Shown piece by piece: positions 23,597 to 35,200 of a stretch of 64,000 nucleotides of DNA. How positions within the stretch are numbered: the stretch's first letter is position 1; each line of letters opens with the position of its first letter. The position numbers and the translations under genes are program-made. The stretch is from Chloromonas sp. AAM2 (lineage: Eukaryota > Chlorophyta > Chlorophyceae > Chlamydomonadales > Chlamydomonadaceae). The DNA is taken from contig QAXH01006258.1 of assembly GCA_004335635.1 (NCBI GenBank), positions 1 through 64,000 on the forward strand, written 5' to 3'. The notes under the pieces were generated by a model. The model was not told the origin of the DNA, ran no database searches, and saw nothing but the letters and a program-made list of their open reading frames with translations.

Positions 23597-26500
23597 CTAA
23601 GAAAAAACGCTGATGTGTCGACAGCTCAGTTGCTGCCATTGCATGTTGAACGCGCCCACCTTTGTCGGAGTTGGTCGCGAGGACGCTTGCGATTGCGGTG
23701 GAGTCCCCGAGGCGTTGGAAGTACGTCTGAGGGTGCTGGTGGTCTTGATCATCATCACGCCTGGGGAGGAAGGCTTTGAATCCATGCCGGCGGACATGCC
23801 GCTGGACAACTTGCGCAATGCTTTCGCCGCCCGACTTCCGTCCTGCACAAAGGTCCCAGAGCGTGCAGGGCCGGATGACTCAGTCTCAGTGTCAGGTTGC
23901 GACAGTGTGTATGTCAATACTCAGCTGTACTAACCAAGTCAACGCAGGCCCAACCCAGAGCCAGGAAGGCGGCCAGGTCGCGGATGCAGCGACAGCAGCA
24001 TAGATCACGACTCAGCAATGCTAACCGACTCAACGCAGGCCCGGAAGGCACTTCAAATGTCGACCAAACAAGCAGGGTGACGTGATGCATGTGCGTGTTT
24101 CCCTTCCTGGGCGCTGCCAGTACACTCACCCTCGCTGCCTGTCTTGAAGCCGGTGTGCCCAGACCTCCCACCACGTCCTGCAGCTCCTCCTGCCTGCGCT
24201 CCTCCTCTTCGTCCTCACGTGTGCGCATAGGAGCAACCACGCTTCGCACCACCGTGTAGCCGATACCACTGGTCTGAACAGGATTGTGCAGCAAGCCACC
24301 GTCCGCATTCCCACTGCCAGCACCATAGCCACTGCTGACCAAGGGAGTCTGCGTGTTCCCTTGACCACCCATTGACCCATGTACACAACTGTTTCCTGCT
24401 TCCTCTTCCTCTCCTTCCACGTCCTCTTGGATGATGCCATCTGCTTCAATGTCGTGCGTGTCAATATGGCTTTCGTCTAATTGCACGGGTGGCCACATGG
24501 CGCGTTGTGAGTTAGATCCCAAACGGCCTGAGTTGCTGCCCGCGCTTCCCAGTCGACGGTTCATGCTGCCACGGCGCATGGAGCTGCTACCGGGCCGGCT
24601 GCCTTGCTCACCGGCTGTGCTGGGCCTAGACTGTGTAAGCGGATTCAAGTCCAAGGCTGGCCCGCCTGCATCACCTGCAGCCATACTCTGGCTCTCTGCG
24701 CTGCGATGGACAAGTGACCCTTGAGATTCAAGCCACGGTGCATCACCTGGGCCTCTCGTCTCCTGCCAGGCGTCAAGGACGTTCCCTGTGCCACCTGCCC
24801 AACCTGCAACGGCTGTTTCACCATGCACGCCTCGTGAGTCAACCTGAAAGGATGCCTCTGGTTGCAGCGCATCGCCATGATTTGCATGAGATGGCTGTGT
24901 ATTGCTTCCTTGCTGTGCTGACTGCAGTCTAGACACCTCTTGCTGCTGCCGGTGCTGCCGGTGCTGCTGGTGTTGCTGATCTTCATTGAGTGCTTCATGT
25001 CCTTGCCACGCCGGAAGTAGCATATGGGCTTGTGCATCATGCTCGTCCTCCTCTCCATCCACCATGGGTGCAAAGCTGGCCTCGACTGGGAGATGAGATC
25101 CACCATTTAACCTGACATGTGATGTCCCATGTGGTGATCCTGAGCCTTGCAGCCATGCATGCACCCCGACCCCACTCTCATCATCATGATCGCCATGTTG
25201 TTCCCATGCCGCCCTCCCGCCAGCGGCCTGTTGCCGCTCCCTGCCTCCAGAGCTGCCCCCGCTGCTGCTGCTGTCCCCATCACGCATGGACAGGCGGGAA
25301 GACGGCCGCTCGCCAGCATGGGAGCGGGGCGAACCGCACGGCACACTGATTGGCGGGAAGAGCATGCCACCATCCATATGAAGGCAACGCAGAGCGTCTG
25401 GTTCAGCCCCGCGATGCATGTTACTGGTGTCTTGACGGCGCAAGGAGACCCGCCTAGAAAGCTCATGTCCTGTGCTGCCCGGCTGCGGGATGTTATGATC
25501 CACCTGGTCAGCAGCCCTGTGCACCTGGTTGTTACCGGCTGATACTGCACGTGTGGATATCTGGGTGCGGCCTGGGGAGCCAGGACTATCCTCGTCAGGC
25601 GCTTGCGTGTTGCGGTGCAAGCCTTGGGAATGCGCGGCCGGCCAAGCAACAGGAATGGGGTTACCATGTGCTGCTGCCGCTTCAGTGCTGTTCAGTGCTG
25701 CACTCAGAGCATGACTTGGTTGCTTGCCGCTCGTCTGCCGCAGCGGCAGCCCCTGGCTAACGGATCGCGACAAAAGGTTCTGGGGCGCATGGCCGGACCC
25801 GGGCCGCGCCGTGACATGCGGCACATGGAGTGATTTGGCGCCCATGCGGGTGTACCCACCAGCCTGGCCACCCTCGCCCCGAGGACTGGAAGAGCTACTC
25901 CGCACACTTGCCAGGTCCACCATTCCACCCTCATCACTACCATCACCAGTAGCAGCAGCAGCAGGAGCAACCGGCGGGTGCACCGGGTGCATTGCTGTGG
26001 GTGGTGCTTTGAGGTGGGCAGGCAGCGGCTGGTGCAACACCGCCTGCATTCCCGGCAGGATGTCCGCGTCAAAGTCAATCAACAGTCGGCTATCATCGTG
26101 AAGCTCCGAGCTAGGCGGCCACCATGTGATTCTATCCGCGTGGTGTGTGGAGTACATGGCAGCGGAAGTGTAGGGCGCGCCTGGGGAGCCGCGGGAGGGC
26201 GGAGGCGGGAGCAATGCGCTCGGTGGTGTGGATACACGCAAGAGAGTGGTGACTGCGTCTAGCTGCTTCATCATGCGCGCGCGGTTGGGCTCAAGGAGTA
26301 GGTCCCAGTCGGAGATGGTTGTGGGTGTCAAGGGGCGCCCGGTGGAGCTCATCTCAGGAACTGGCCTGCAATGCAGTGGACGACAGCGCAAGTCAGGCCA
26401 TATTCACAGCATCTTTGTTACAAAGCCTCGTTTTAGCGGAGCAAAGACAAGGTGCAACTCAATTGCATTGCCATACGTGCTGCAACTATTGCTCTCTCAA

Positions 26501-28188
26501 TACCATGCTTGGCACCTCCACATCAACTATTAACCAGACAGCCATTCATGCAAGGTGCAGACCTCGTTTTAAAAGCTGCTGTGCACCAATCTATTGGCGC
26601 TCGTTCCAGGGCTGAGCCACACTACGCCACGTTGAGCGCATAGCCCTGCCATTGCCTCCCACGAGGATGGGGGTGTCAAGGGTTGATTTGAGAATATATG
26701 AGGGCTGGGCCAGGCCGGCCGACACATGCAGCGTACGCAAGCACGGAGCGTCGAGGGCACATGTGCACTCAGGGCCAGTGCCTGCACCGTTCACACACCT
26801 GTTCTTTGTGGAGGGCCTGGTGACACGCTTCTTAGCTCGTGCTTGCTTGACAGCAGACACGTGCTCTGCTGCGTACTTGGCCGCCTCGTCCACTACCACC
26901 ACCAGCTTGGCCTGCAGAGCAGGCCCAACAGACCAACCACCATCACCTGGCACAGTACACATTCATTATGTATTCGATCAGTCCCATGTCATGTCGTTCA
27001 CAGCAGTCTGCCGATGTTATGGAGGTGCCTGATGTTACTGTGTGTGTGTGTACTGGTCCCACATCAGACCACACTGTTAGATTCAAAAGTCTCAGGTAAG
27101 CATACATGCTTTCAAGGCCAAATCTATACTTGCAATCTGTGCCATACTTCCAGTGACGCACCTGTGCACAGCGGCTGGCCGGCTTAGACGACCATGGCCC
27201 GAGCTCCCCGCTCCACGGCCTGGCCCGCTGCCCACTGCCCCGGCTGCGGGGACTGCTCCTAGGCGGGGACAGGCCGCGCTGGTGGGGATCATGCAGCATG
27301 GTGGGGCTGCTTGTGAGGCACTGCTGACTGTACAGGGGGCCTCGGCCGCTGGCTGGTGTACTGCCTGTGCGTATGTTAGGGTTCATGGGGCTGCTGGGGC
27401 TAGTGACGACTAAAACGCCGTGGGATGGGCGTTGAGCATGTGTATGGCCTGTTCTAGGGCTGGATGGGTAGCTGTCTTGGGAGTGTGGGGAGGGCAGGAC
27501 CTCCTGCCAGGCACCCTCCTCAGCTTGCATGAGTTTGTGGATGGCACGCTGGGCTTGTGGACTCCTGCAAATGGTTGCATGGAGGTTGCATGAGTTGTGG
27601 TGCACGCCATGCAGCACATGAGCGTTGCATGGAGGCAAGCATCACGTGTGATGCAATGGAGATCGGCTCAATGCTGAGATTGAGCATCGTGTGGGTTTGG
27701 TGGCATGTTTTCAGGGTCACTGGTACTTCATGCATCCATGCATGCAGGTTTTCTGTAGTGTTGTCACACTGTGCTGCGGGTTTGGGTAGGGGCAATGTCA
27801 CTGTGATGATAAGTGGGTTCGCAAGTGGGTCAGCTGCTGGTCTGTGATAGCAAGATGCCGAGATACAACCAGAGCAATTCTCTGATGGGTGCTCACCCAA
27901 CAGGTGTATAGCCTTATTGTGACCCTCTGCTTCCATGCTGGTGAGGGCGCCTCCCAGGGTAGGTCCCATGCTACTTTGGGCGCCATCAGAAGCAATTGGG
28001 CCTGACCATGAGCCTCACCTTGCGACCCACGGCGAGTAGCCCTGCCGGCCCCAGAACGAGTTCTGTACGGTAGAGTCATGAAGCATCTGTTCATCGGTGG
28101 AAATCGCCAGCAGGGGATAAGTCCCCTGGCTGGTCTCTAGCACATCGGTTGTCGCCCAGCCCTTGCTGGGGCTCGCCATGGCCGGCAT
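23597..28188 (-). CDS. Large disordered protein of unknown function (5 exons)
   Basis: Minus-strand exons 28188-28019, 27564-27162, 26911-26799, 26365-24130 and 23878-23597 join in phase to 1067 residues; the last exon could start six bases earlier at 23884, also in frame. The N-terminal 57 residues look globular (an EQMLHDSTVQNSFWGRQGYS segment) and are followed by a helical stretch. Exon 3 adds a short helix (AAKYAAEHVSAVKQARAKKR). The 2.2-kb exon 4 opens with a folded-looking segment containing WDLLLEPNR and a helix, then becomes Ser/Gly/His/Gln-rich with a QQHQQHRQHRQQQ tract and an acidic EGEEEEAG run. No domain is recognised. The long low-complexity region resembles a scaffold or regulator, but this is only an impression. 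The start is chosen as the first ATG of the open exon; a second ATG lies three codons later. Confidence 0.65.
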
Positions 28189-28534
28189 CTGGCCTTGCTC
28201 TATTGGAATGTCTCAACTGCCTTGCCATTCAACCACTGGGGGCTGAAAAGAGGAACGCTCCCTCTCATGTCGATACCGTTAACAAAGCGTTTGCCGTAAT
28301 TTGACTGCCAGCGAGGCTGCGATATGGCATGCATGGGCACACAAACCATAACCAGCAGCTTACAAGGCTTTCAAACTCTCTCTCCAATTCTGAACAACCG
28401 TCATGAGCTGCCGTACCAGGTACGGCTGAAGATCGCGAAAATTCAATTCTATCCGGGGAAATGAATGGCACAAGGAAGAATGCAATCGTACATTCAGTTC
28501 GCTCAAAAATTGCACGCAAATCTGAAACAACCGT
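28189..28534. other. Spacer between prolyl hydroxylase 3' end and the disordered-protein start
   Basis: Both flanking genes are on the minus strand, so these 346 bases hold the 3' UTR of the hydroxylase and the promoter of the next gene. TTACA (minus-strand TGTAA) lies near 28361, about 170 bases after the hydroxylase stop. No exon is seen. Confidence 0.4.
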
Positions 28535-31500
28535 TCAAGACCTGCGCCTGAAGCCCTTTCGCTTTCCTTTCCGCTTCATGTGCGCATCATCGGTCTCGCC
28601 AAATTGAGGCTCAGCGGAGTAAGGGCGGACGTGAATCCACTTTGTGGCTGCATCACAGAAAGGCACACAACACGCAGAAGACTGAGGACCGACAAGACAA
28701 GTACGGTGGCTGACCATATGCAGTGAATCTGAAATATGCGTTGCTGAGCTGCATGCCCGTTCATGATACACCTGTCACGTCACGCGATATCCTTGCGATG
28801 TGCCACTGACCCATGTTTTGCATGTGGTGCACACACATCTAGAGTCATGCGCACCTGTCCATTTCTCTCCTTTGCTGGTGGGGCAGGATGCATGCAGTGC
28901 ACGTCGGTCAGGAATCGCAGCGTCAGGCAGTGCGTTCCAAAAAAGCAGTGCATCGCCCTGCAACATGGCCACATTGAACCAACAGTAAGTGGCAAGCCTT
29001 GTCCGCCTGTGATATTCATCCGGCTGCACGTTGCCTCGTACTTCTCATGATGGTGTGACCGCAAATCTTTGGTGCGATGTCTGCCATGCCGGCTCACCAG
29101 AGTCTGACACATTAGCATGCCATTCATGTGAGCACGTCTGTGAGTTGGCAACGCTTTGTAAGATGCTCTTTTGTACATACCCACTTCGGGACCGGCCCAG
29201 GCAGCATCTCTGGCCGCATGCATTCACACATGCCAAGTGCTAGGCCGTCAGTGTGGCAAATTCACACTGGCACTTGCCTTGTGTGGGCGTACTGAGATGC
29301 CCATTCGGGATGCACAGCGGCTCATGTCCGCCGTGTCCTGCCAGACGGGGTCCAGTGCATCGGCCAGGGGCAGGGCCGTCTCGCCGCCTGCGTGACACTC
29401 TACGTCTGTGCACACACAGCGCAGCACAGCGCTAGTTGAACAAGAAACACAACAGCGCCCGTGTTCACCACATGCACCACATGCTCAGCCCACGTGCCCA
29501 GCTTTCCCAGAATGCCCAGAACGATACACCAGCATTCATCATCTGTCCAGGTGGCGATACAAACTACACATGCGTGCCACTTCTCTGGGTGTCCCCGGCC
29601 ACACCCGCATACAGTACTGGTTGCAGCGACATGCATGCCACTTCTCTGGGTGTCCCCGGCCACACCCGCATACAGTACTGGTTGCAGCGACCTCACCTGA
29701 CAGGTACATGAGCACAGTCGCCACCCTATCGCCCGCTTGCGGCATGGCGCCACTCTCCTTGTCCTCGCCAAACCAGTCCCAGTGCGCATCATATTTCTGC
29801 AAGGAAAGCAGAGCAACCGTTACAGATCCCTTATTGAGCAATGGATTTCGCCAATGTTTGCAAGAATCGCGTGTCCAGTCTGTACAAAAGCGGCTGGCTG
29901 GCAGTGCACACTGTAGTTCTGTAAGAGGTCTCATACAGAGCCAGGGCTGGCATGTGGCCTACCTGATTATTCCTGTACCTCAGCACCTGCAGTGCAAGTA
30001 ACACGGTCAACAGACGATTAAAGCGATGTGTGTCTGCAATGTTACTTGATGCACAAGCAATTAAGGTTATCCATTAGGGTTGTCCATTAAGGTCCCATAA
30101 CAAAACAAGAAGCTTGCCAGTTCTAGAACAGTTTGTGTGAATATGTCTGTAATACCACTCAATCACACTTTGCTACAAAAACACAAACCAAAACGTGTTC
30201 CAGTGGTACTCCCAGAAATTGTCCCAGAACTGACAAACTCCTTTCTTTGTTATGGGGCATATGGTGCACTCACAAGTGCAGAAGAACCCGCACAATGACC
30301 TGAAAGCCATACTGTGAGGCGTAAGTGTATTTAAGACTACATGCTCTCTGAATGCGTAGTGCCCCTCAGCCAAGCATGCAGCGCACCTCCATGGGCTCCC
30401 CATGAGACACGGGCAGGTGCGTCCATGCAGCTATGCGCGCCTCAATGGCACGTATGGTGGGAGATTCCTGGTACCTGTACAGCCAGCAAGTGAGTCACAG
30501 TCAGTCAGCCGGCAGTTGAATGCAAGGACCTGAAGTGTTGGCTCTGACAAGCATCGCCTTGCAACAATGCAAGAGAACATAGGGTTGTGCATACTGCCAG
30601 ACTACGCTCAAAACACAGGCAGAAATTGTGACCACACTTGAGGCAACAGCCCTGCAATTGAGCATGTCACAAGTGGTGATGCTCCGCGTCACTGGGTTGT
30701 GTGCAGCAGCTGTTGCTACTACAGCTGGCCCCTAGGCCTTAGGGTCCTGCTCTCACCCCAGGCTGGCGCTGTAGCTGGTGCGAATTGGGTCCACTGCATC
30801 GGTGCCGTTTTCTCCCACCACCATGGAGCGTGACAGCTGCACAGGCACAGGCAACAACCAGGTGGTAATCGAGACACATGCAGAGCAGCCCATCCCAAGC
30901 ATTATGACAACAACTGCAAGTCCTGATCTGTTCTCCATAACAATCAGGCCTTAAGTCATAGTTTTCATGACATGCATTGCAGTGTCTTCAGCACATTGAC
31001 CTGTAGACACGAATGCAAATGTATTCGCAAAGGTGCCTTGAGTGAACTGTGTACTAATGCAACTGTCATGTTGGACACGCATATCAGCAAGTCCCCTTTG
31101 CTGGCGCCAGATGTGCGCTTGATAGTTTGTAATTCGTAAGCTGGCAACGCACCCGGCTCAGGCTTTCATGCTTGAGTGTGTCACACTCCTCGTGGGAAAG
31201 AAACCCGTGATATATGAACGCACGTGGCCTCCACGCGATGGTCTCAATCCTGCATGGTATGTGAGAATGCAGGAGGTCTGCCTGACACAGCTACCTGACT
31301 CACTCACAGCTGAGCTGACTACGCACCCAACACAGACTTGTGGCTGCCAAATACCAAGCGAAAATGAACAATGAAAGTTGAATTTGGCGGGGTGTGGGTC
31401 CTGGCAAGTGAGTGGCATAACAGCCCTGCATGCCGCATGGTGGGCATGGGAGGCAAAGGCTTCCAATGCAGGGGATGGCACCTTGTCAGCTGTGCTTTGC

Positions 31501-31628
31501 TGCCATGTGACTGGCTCTAAATTCACACTTGCGCTGATGGTGCGTGTTACTTGCCAGGGTTCCCTCCCGGCAGTGCCCACATCATCATGGCCGTACGTTT
31601 CCCCACGCCATCCAATCAAGCGATCATC
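28535..31628 (-). CDS. Prolyl 4-hydroxylase alpha-subunit-type protein (5' end unresolved)
   Basis: Minus-strand exons, phase-checked: 31628-31597, 31249-31153, 30836-30757, 30474-30387, 29986-29963 (a 24-base micro-exon), 29796-29697, 29405-29278, 28957-28855 and 28647-28535, giving 254 residues of mature-type sequence. The family order is complete: WRGET, AWRPRAFIYHGFLSHEEC, a RSMVV stretch, DPIRTSYSA, VLRYRNNQKYDAHWDWF with the iron ligands His and Asp, RVATVLMYLSDVECHAGGET, KGDALLFWN, and ALHASCP...GEKWTATKWIH with the distal His and the 2-oxoglutarate Lys. It should hydroxylate prolines in secreted, hydroxyproline-rich wall proteins in the ER. The C-terminus is unusually basic (KRKGKRKGFRRRS). 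The intron after the exon ending at 29278 starts with GC (AAG|GCAAGT). Exons for a signal or anchor segment, upstream of 31628, could not be assigned. Confidence 0.85.
29574..29691. repeat. 61-bp tandem duplication in prolyl hydroxylase intron
   Basis: Two nearly identical 61-base units, containing TTCTCTGGGTGTCCCCGG, start near 29575 and 29636. The second ends six bases from the splice donor of the exon at 29697 (minus strand), so on the transcript the intron opens with the duplicated sequence. Confidence 0.9.
30093..30256. mobile_element. Inverted-repeat (MITE-like) element in prolyl hydroxylase intron
   Basis: Left arm CCCATAACAAA...GCTTGCCAGTTCTAGAACA and right arm TGTCCCAGAACTGACAAACTC...TTTGTTATGGG pair over most of their length. 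The interior holds CAGTGGTA/TACCACT motifs shared with the other copies. It lies between the exons ending at 30387 and starting at 29986. Confidence 0.75.
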
Positions 31629-32283
31629 CTGCGTCTGGGTACGGCTAGCAAGCCCTGCATGCACCAAAACACACCGGGTGTCAAGGTCCTGCATGGCAGT
31701 GCAACCCACTTGTGCAGCCCACTTGTCCTGGTTGTGCTGCAGCCTAAACGCTGGCCCGCTTCCGTGCAGCTCCAAGCGTGCAACTGCACTATTCATCGGT
31801 CCCACAGTGCCAACGTCAAGCTGAGTTGCATTGCAGCAGCTTTGTGAGGCTGGATTCGTGCAGAGTACTACTGGCTCAACCCCGTCATGCAAGCAAATGA
31901 GTCGTCCCTCCCGCATGTGACATCGACTTCTGCACAGAGTACAGCAAGTTCAGACATCTGCAGTCCAGTCACCCACCGTCTGCAGACGCTGAGCCGCGCA
32001 GGTCCAGAAGCGCGAAGCAAACAAGCAAAAGAGCGTGGCGCATCGCCATATTGCATTTCTGATCCAAAACTATGGCTTGCCATGCATCAAGCAGTCAGGT
32101 TCGGCATGTCCTCTGGCGCTGCCATTGCCATTGCAGAGTGGAAAAAAGCGCCCAGCGATCCGTTACACGTTACAGAAGTTCCGACATGTCAGACACGAAT
32201 TCCGACCTTGGCAATTGCAGGTTCTTCTGGTAAATGCAAAGGCATCGCGCATCAAAGCGAAGGAAATCATCCTCTTGGCAATC
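31629..32283. promoter_or_regulatory. Divergent upstream region of prolyl hydroxylase and the first USP gene
   Basis: Missing 5' exons of the hydroxylase (signal peptide or membrane anchor) and the promoters of both genes should fall here. An open minus-strand frame at 31868-32083 has an Arg/Ala-rich start, but no in-phase donor to the exon at 31628 could be found. Confidence 0.35.
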
Positions 32284-35200
32284 ATGGGGCGCAAGGTGAG
32301 TTTGGTAGCTGTGACAGGCCAGACTGACAAAGCGGGAACAGCAGCAGGACGGAACCAGTGGAAAGCATCGAGGACAATCCGAAGGTGGCATGCGAAGCCT
32401 CGCCTGCAACCCGCATGCGTAAAGCCTGTGCATGCACCCTTGTCATGCTCGTCGCATCCCGGGTATGCAATAGTCGCATGCTGTGCTCCTGGTCTTCTTG
32501 TAGGTACTGGTAGCATGCGACGACAGTCCGCACAGCAGAATCATGGTTGATGTGGCCTTCAGCCATGTGGTGCGGGGGCACCATGACGAGGTGCATCTGG
32601 TTAATGTATGCGTGCCCCCTGCAACCTCAAGCACCGTCATGCCTATGGCACCCCTGGCAACCGCAGCAGCAGTCGTATCAATGCATCAAGGGCTTGAGCA
32701 GCATCGGTGCGTGACAACAAGACGCACTCTCAACTTGCAGTCTCAGTTTGGGCTTACAGCTGCAATCTGTCCTGATGACTGCCAGCGAGGACAACATTCA
32801 GTTAAGGTTCTCTTCTTTTACATGCTCCAGTTATTCTGATCAGTGATTTCAAAAGTGCAAAACGGTGCCTGAAATGCAGGCAAGCTGAGATAGAAAAATG
32901 CCGCCACACACTCAAGGTTAGTCCAGTGAAGACCTATACGGCAGGCTGGATGTTCACGTTGACTGCTTTGCTGAGAATACAGCTGTGGGTATAGGTCTCC
33001 AGGACACGTATGGCTGGGAACAACAGTGCCAGTCAGACGCACCTGGGTGTTTCATTGGCTGAGTCCTGAGAACGGTCGGCAGCAAAAGTTGTGCAGGCGT
33101 GGTTGTCTGGTGATTGGTACGTGACTGTAGGACGTGCACCTGGCATGGCATCTCCCCACACCTCCACACTGCCTGCGTGCCTGCAGCTTATATCCGACCT
33201 GATTGCGACTGACTACAAGGTAAGAAAACAGCAGGTTCTCAGGAAAGGCCAGGATTCGTGAGGATGGGATGCTTGCGAGCAGGTTTTGGACATGTTGGAT
33301 GGGTGGGCAGCCGGGCAGCGGAGGTGTGTGTACGTTTGATGGTTGGTTTGGTGTACAGAACGTCCGACACGGAATGACAAGGTGGTGGCAAAAGCAGCCA
33401 AAGGGGGTCCAGCTATCACGTGTACAAAGTTGTATGGCTGCTTTTTCACAGCAAACTGGTCTTCATAGCCAAGGAAAGATGTGCACCAGGTGATGTGCAA
33501 CATTGCTTGAGGGTTGAGTAGGCAGATCAACGCTGTGCCCTGCTCGTGGACCGCCAGTCTGTGCTGCTGACTGGCTGTTCACCTCAGGTCCCGCGTGACA
33601 ACATTCACATTCACGTCTTGCCGACCGAAGGTGGCGCTTCAGGTAGGCACACTGGCAGCTAGTAGGGCTCAGGAGCACTCAGGAGTAACCTTGCATGTCT
33701 GAGGCAAGTAGTCATTGAGCAGCAATGCAGAGACCCTTGGGTACAGGCAGTGTGCCGGTCTGTAGCCCAACGCGCTTCTACAACACCGGTTCCAGTGGTA
33801 CTCCCAAGAGTTGTCCCAGAACTGGCAAACTTCTATTTGAAAAAAGAACATCCCAAGCTACCACCCTTGGCCGGCAACACCTGTGCGCTCACTCACTCGT
33901 ACCATCAATGGCCACAGGCGTATCTGAGGCAGTGTTGCACTTTGCCCGCGAGGAGAAGGTGGACATTGTTGTTGTGGGCAACCGGGGCATGGGCTCCATT
34001 AAGCGGTAGGCGGGTACATAGTGAATGGCTAGACAGGCAGAGCAGTCGCTATAGGGATTTCATGCCACCATCTCACTGATTCTGATACTGCAGCCTCATG
34101 CCCATGGATGCACTGTGAATCCTGTCATCATGCAACTGGCATGCAGTCTTTCAGCCTGCAGCACATTCAATCGGACTGCCTTGCAAGCTGGGTAGCCAAC
34201 TTGCAGCAATGACGCATCTATGTTCAGATTGTTTCCTGACCGTCTGCAAGCGTTGCAGGAATGCAAAGTTGGCTTCACTCTGCTTGAGCGTGCTTGACAC
34301 AGTGCTTGGCTGTGGCATACATCAGCCAAATGATACGGAAGTTGAGACTTGGCAGCAGTGGTAGCCTGGCTGGCTTGTCACGCATTTGCGTCGGGCACAC
34401 ACACGAATGCTGCTATGATGTTCCCCCGCTCTTGTCCCAGGTCTTTGATGTCGCTTGTGGGTCTGGGCTCTGTAAGCGACGCCCTGATCCGCGCCGCGCC
34501 CTGCCCAGTGATGCTGGTCAGGTGGGACCCCGCACGCACCACGGCACACGCGGCAGAGGCTCAGCCGCCACCCATTGCGCCGGTGAGCGACACAAGTTAT
34601 AAGCACAAATGACACACGTCAAGCCAGCACCACTGCCCGGCCAGACAGCCCATGCCGCATGTCATGACGACCGGAGAGTTGGCAATCACTCGTACTGACG
34701 CATGCAGTTACAGACCGTTTGAAGCCAAATGGAGGTCTAAACCTGTTCAATTCTTTTGAAACGCGGGAGTGGCCGTCTGTGTTCGCCGCTGCGTCTCCCT
34801 CAGGTCCTCTTGCTGCACGCTTGAACGCGATCATAGGCTACAACAAGTGCATTAGCAGTAGACGCTGCACATAGTCGCCTGACGTGCGGTTCACAAAGGT
34901 CGATATGCTGCGCACAACTGCATTCACTGCATCTGAATGCTTAGGTGAAGGACGTGCGGTCCACTAAGATCCATGCGGTTGCCTGCACTTGTGCGCCTTG
35001 CCCGCAGAATTTCAAGAACGTTTGCATAGCGTATGACGAGTCGCATGTGTCCGAGTCTGCCTTCCTCTGGTCCCTGGATAACGTGCTCGAACCACACGAT
35101 CACCTGTACATTGCCAGCGTCGCGCTCCTGGCCCCTTTGCCGGTATGTGAGACACCATCGGTGTGAGAGTAACGCTTCTGAAGTGTCAAATCCGTGGCTA

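Noticed and set aside
23613..23933. Plus-strand open frame of 106 codons
   Set aside because: It is antisense to the last exon of the disordered-protein gene, whose minus-strand frame joins in phase with the preceding exon.
29408..30001. 197-codon plus-strand open frame
   Set aside because: It runs antisense through prolyl hydroxylase exons and includes the 61-base intron duplication.
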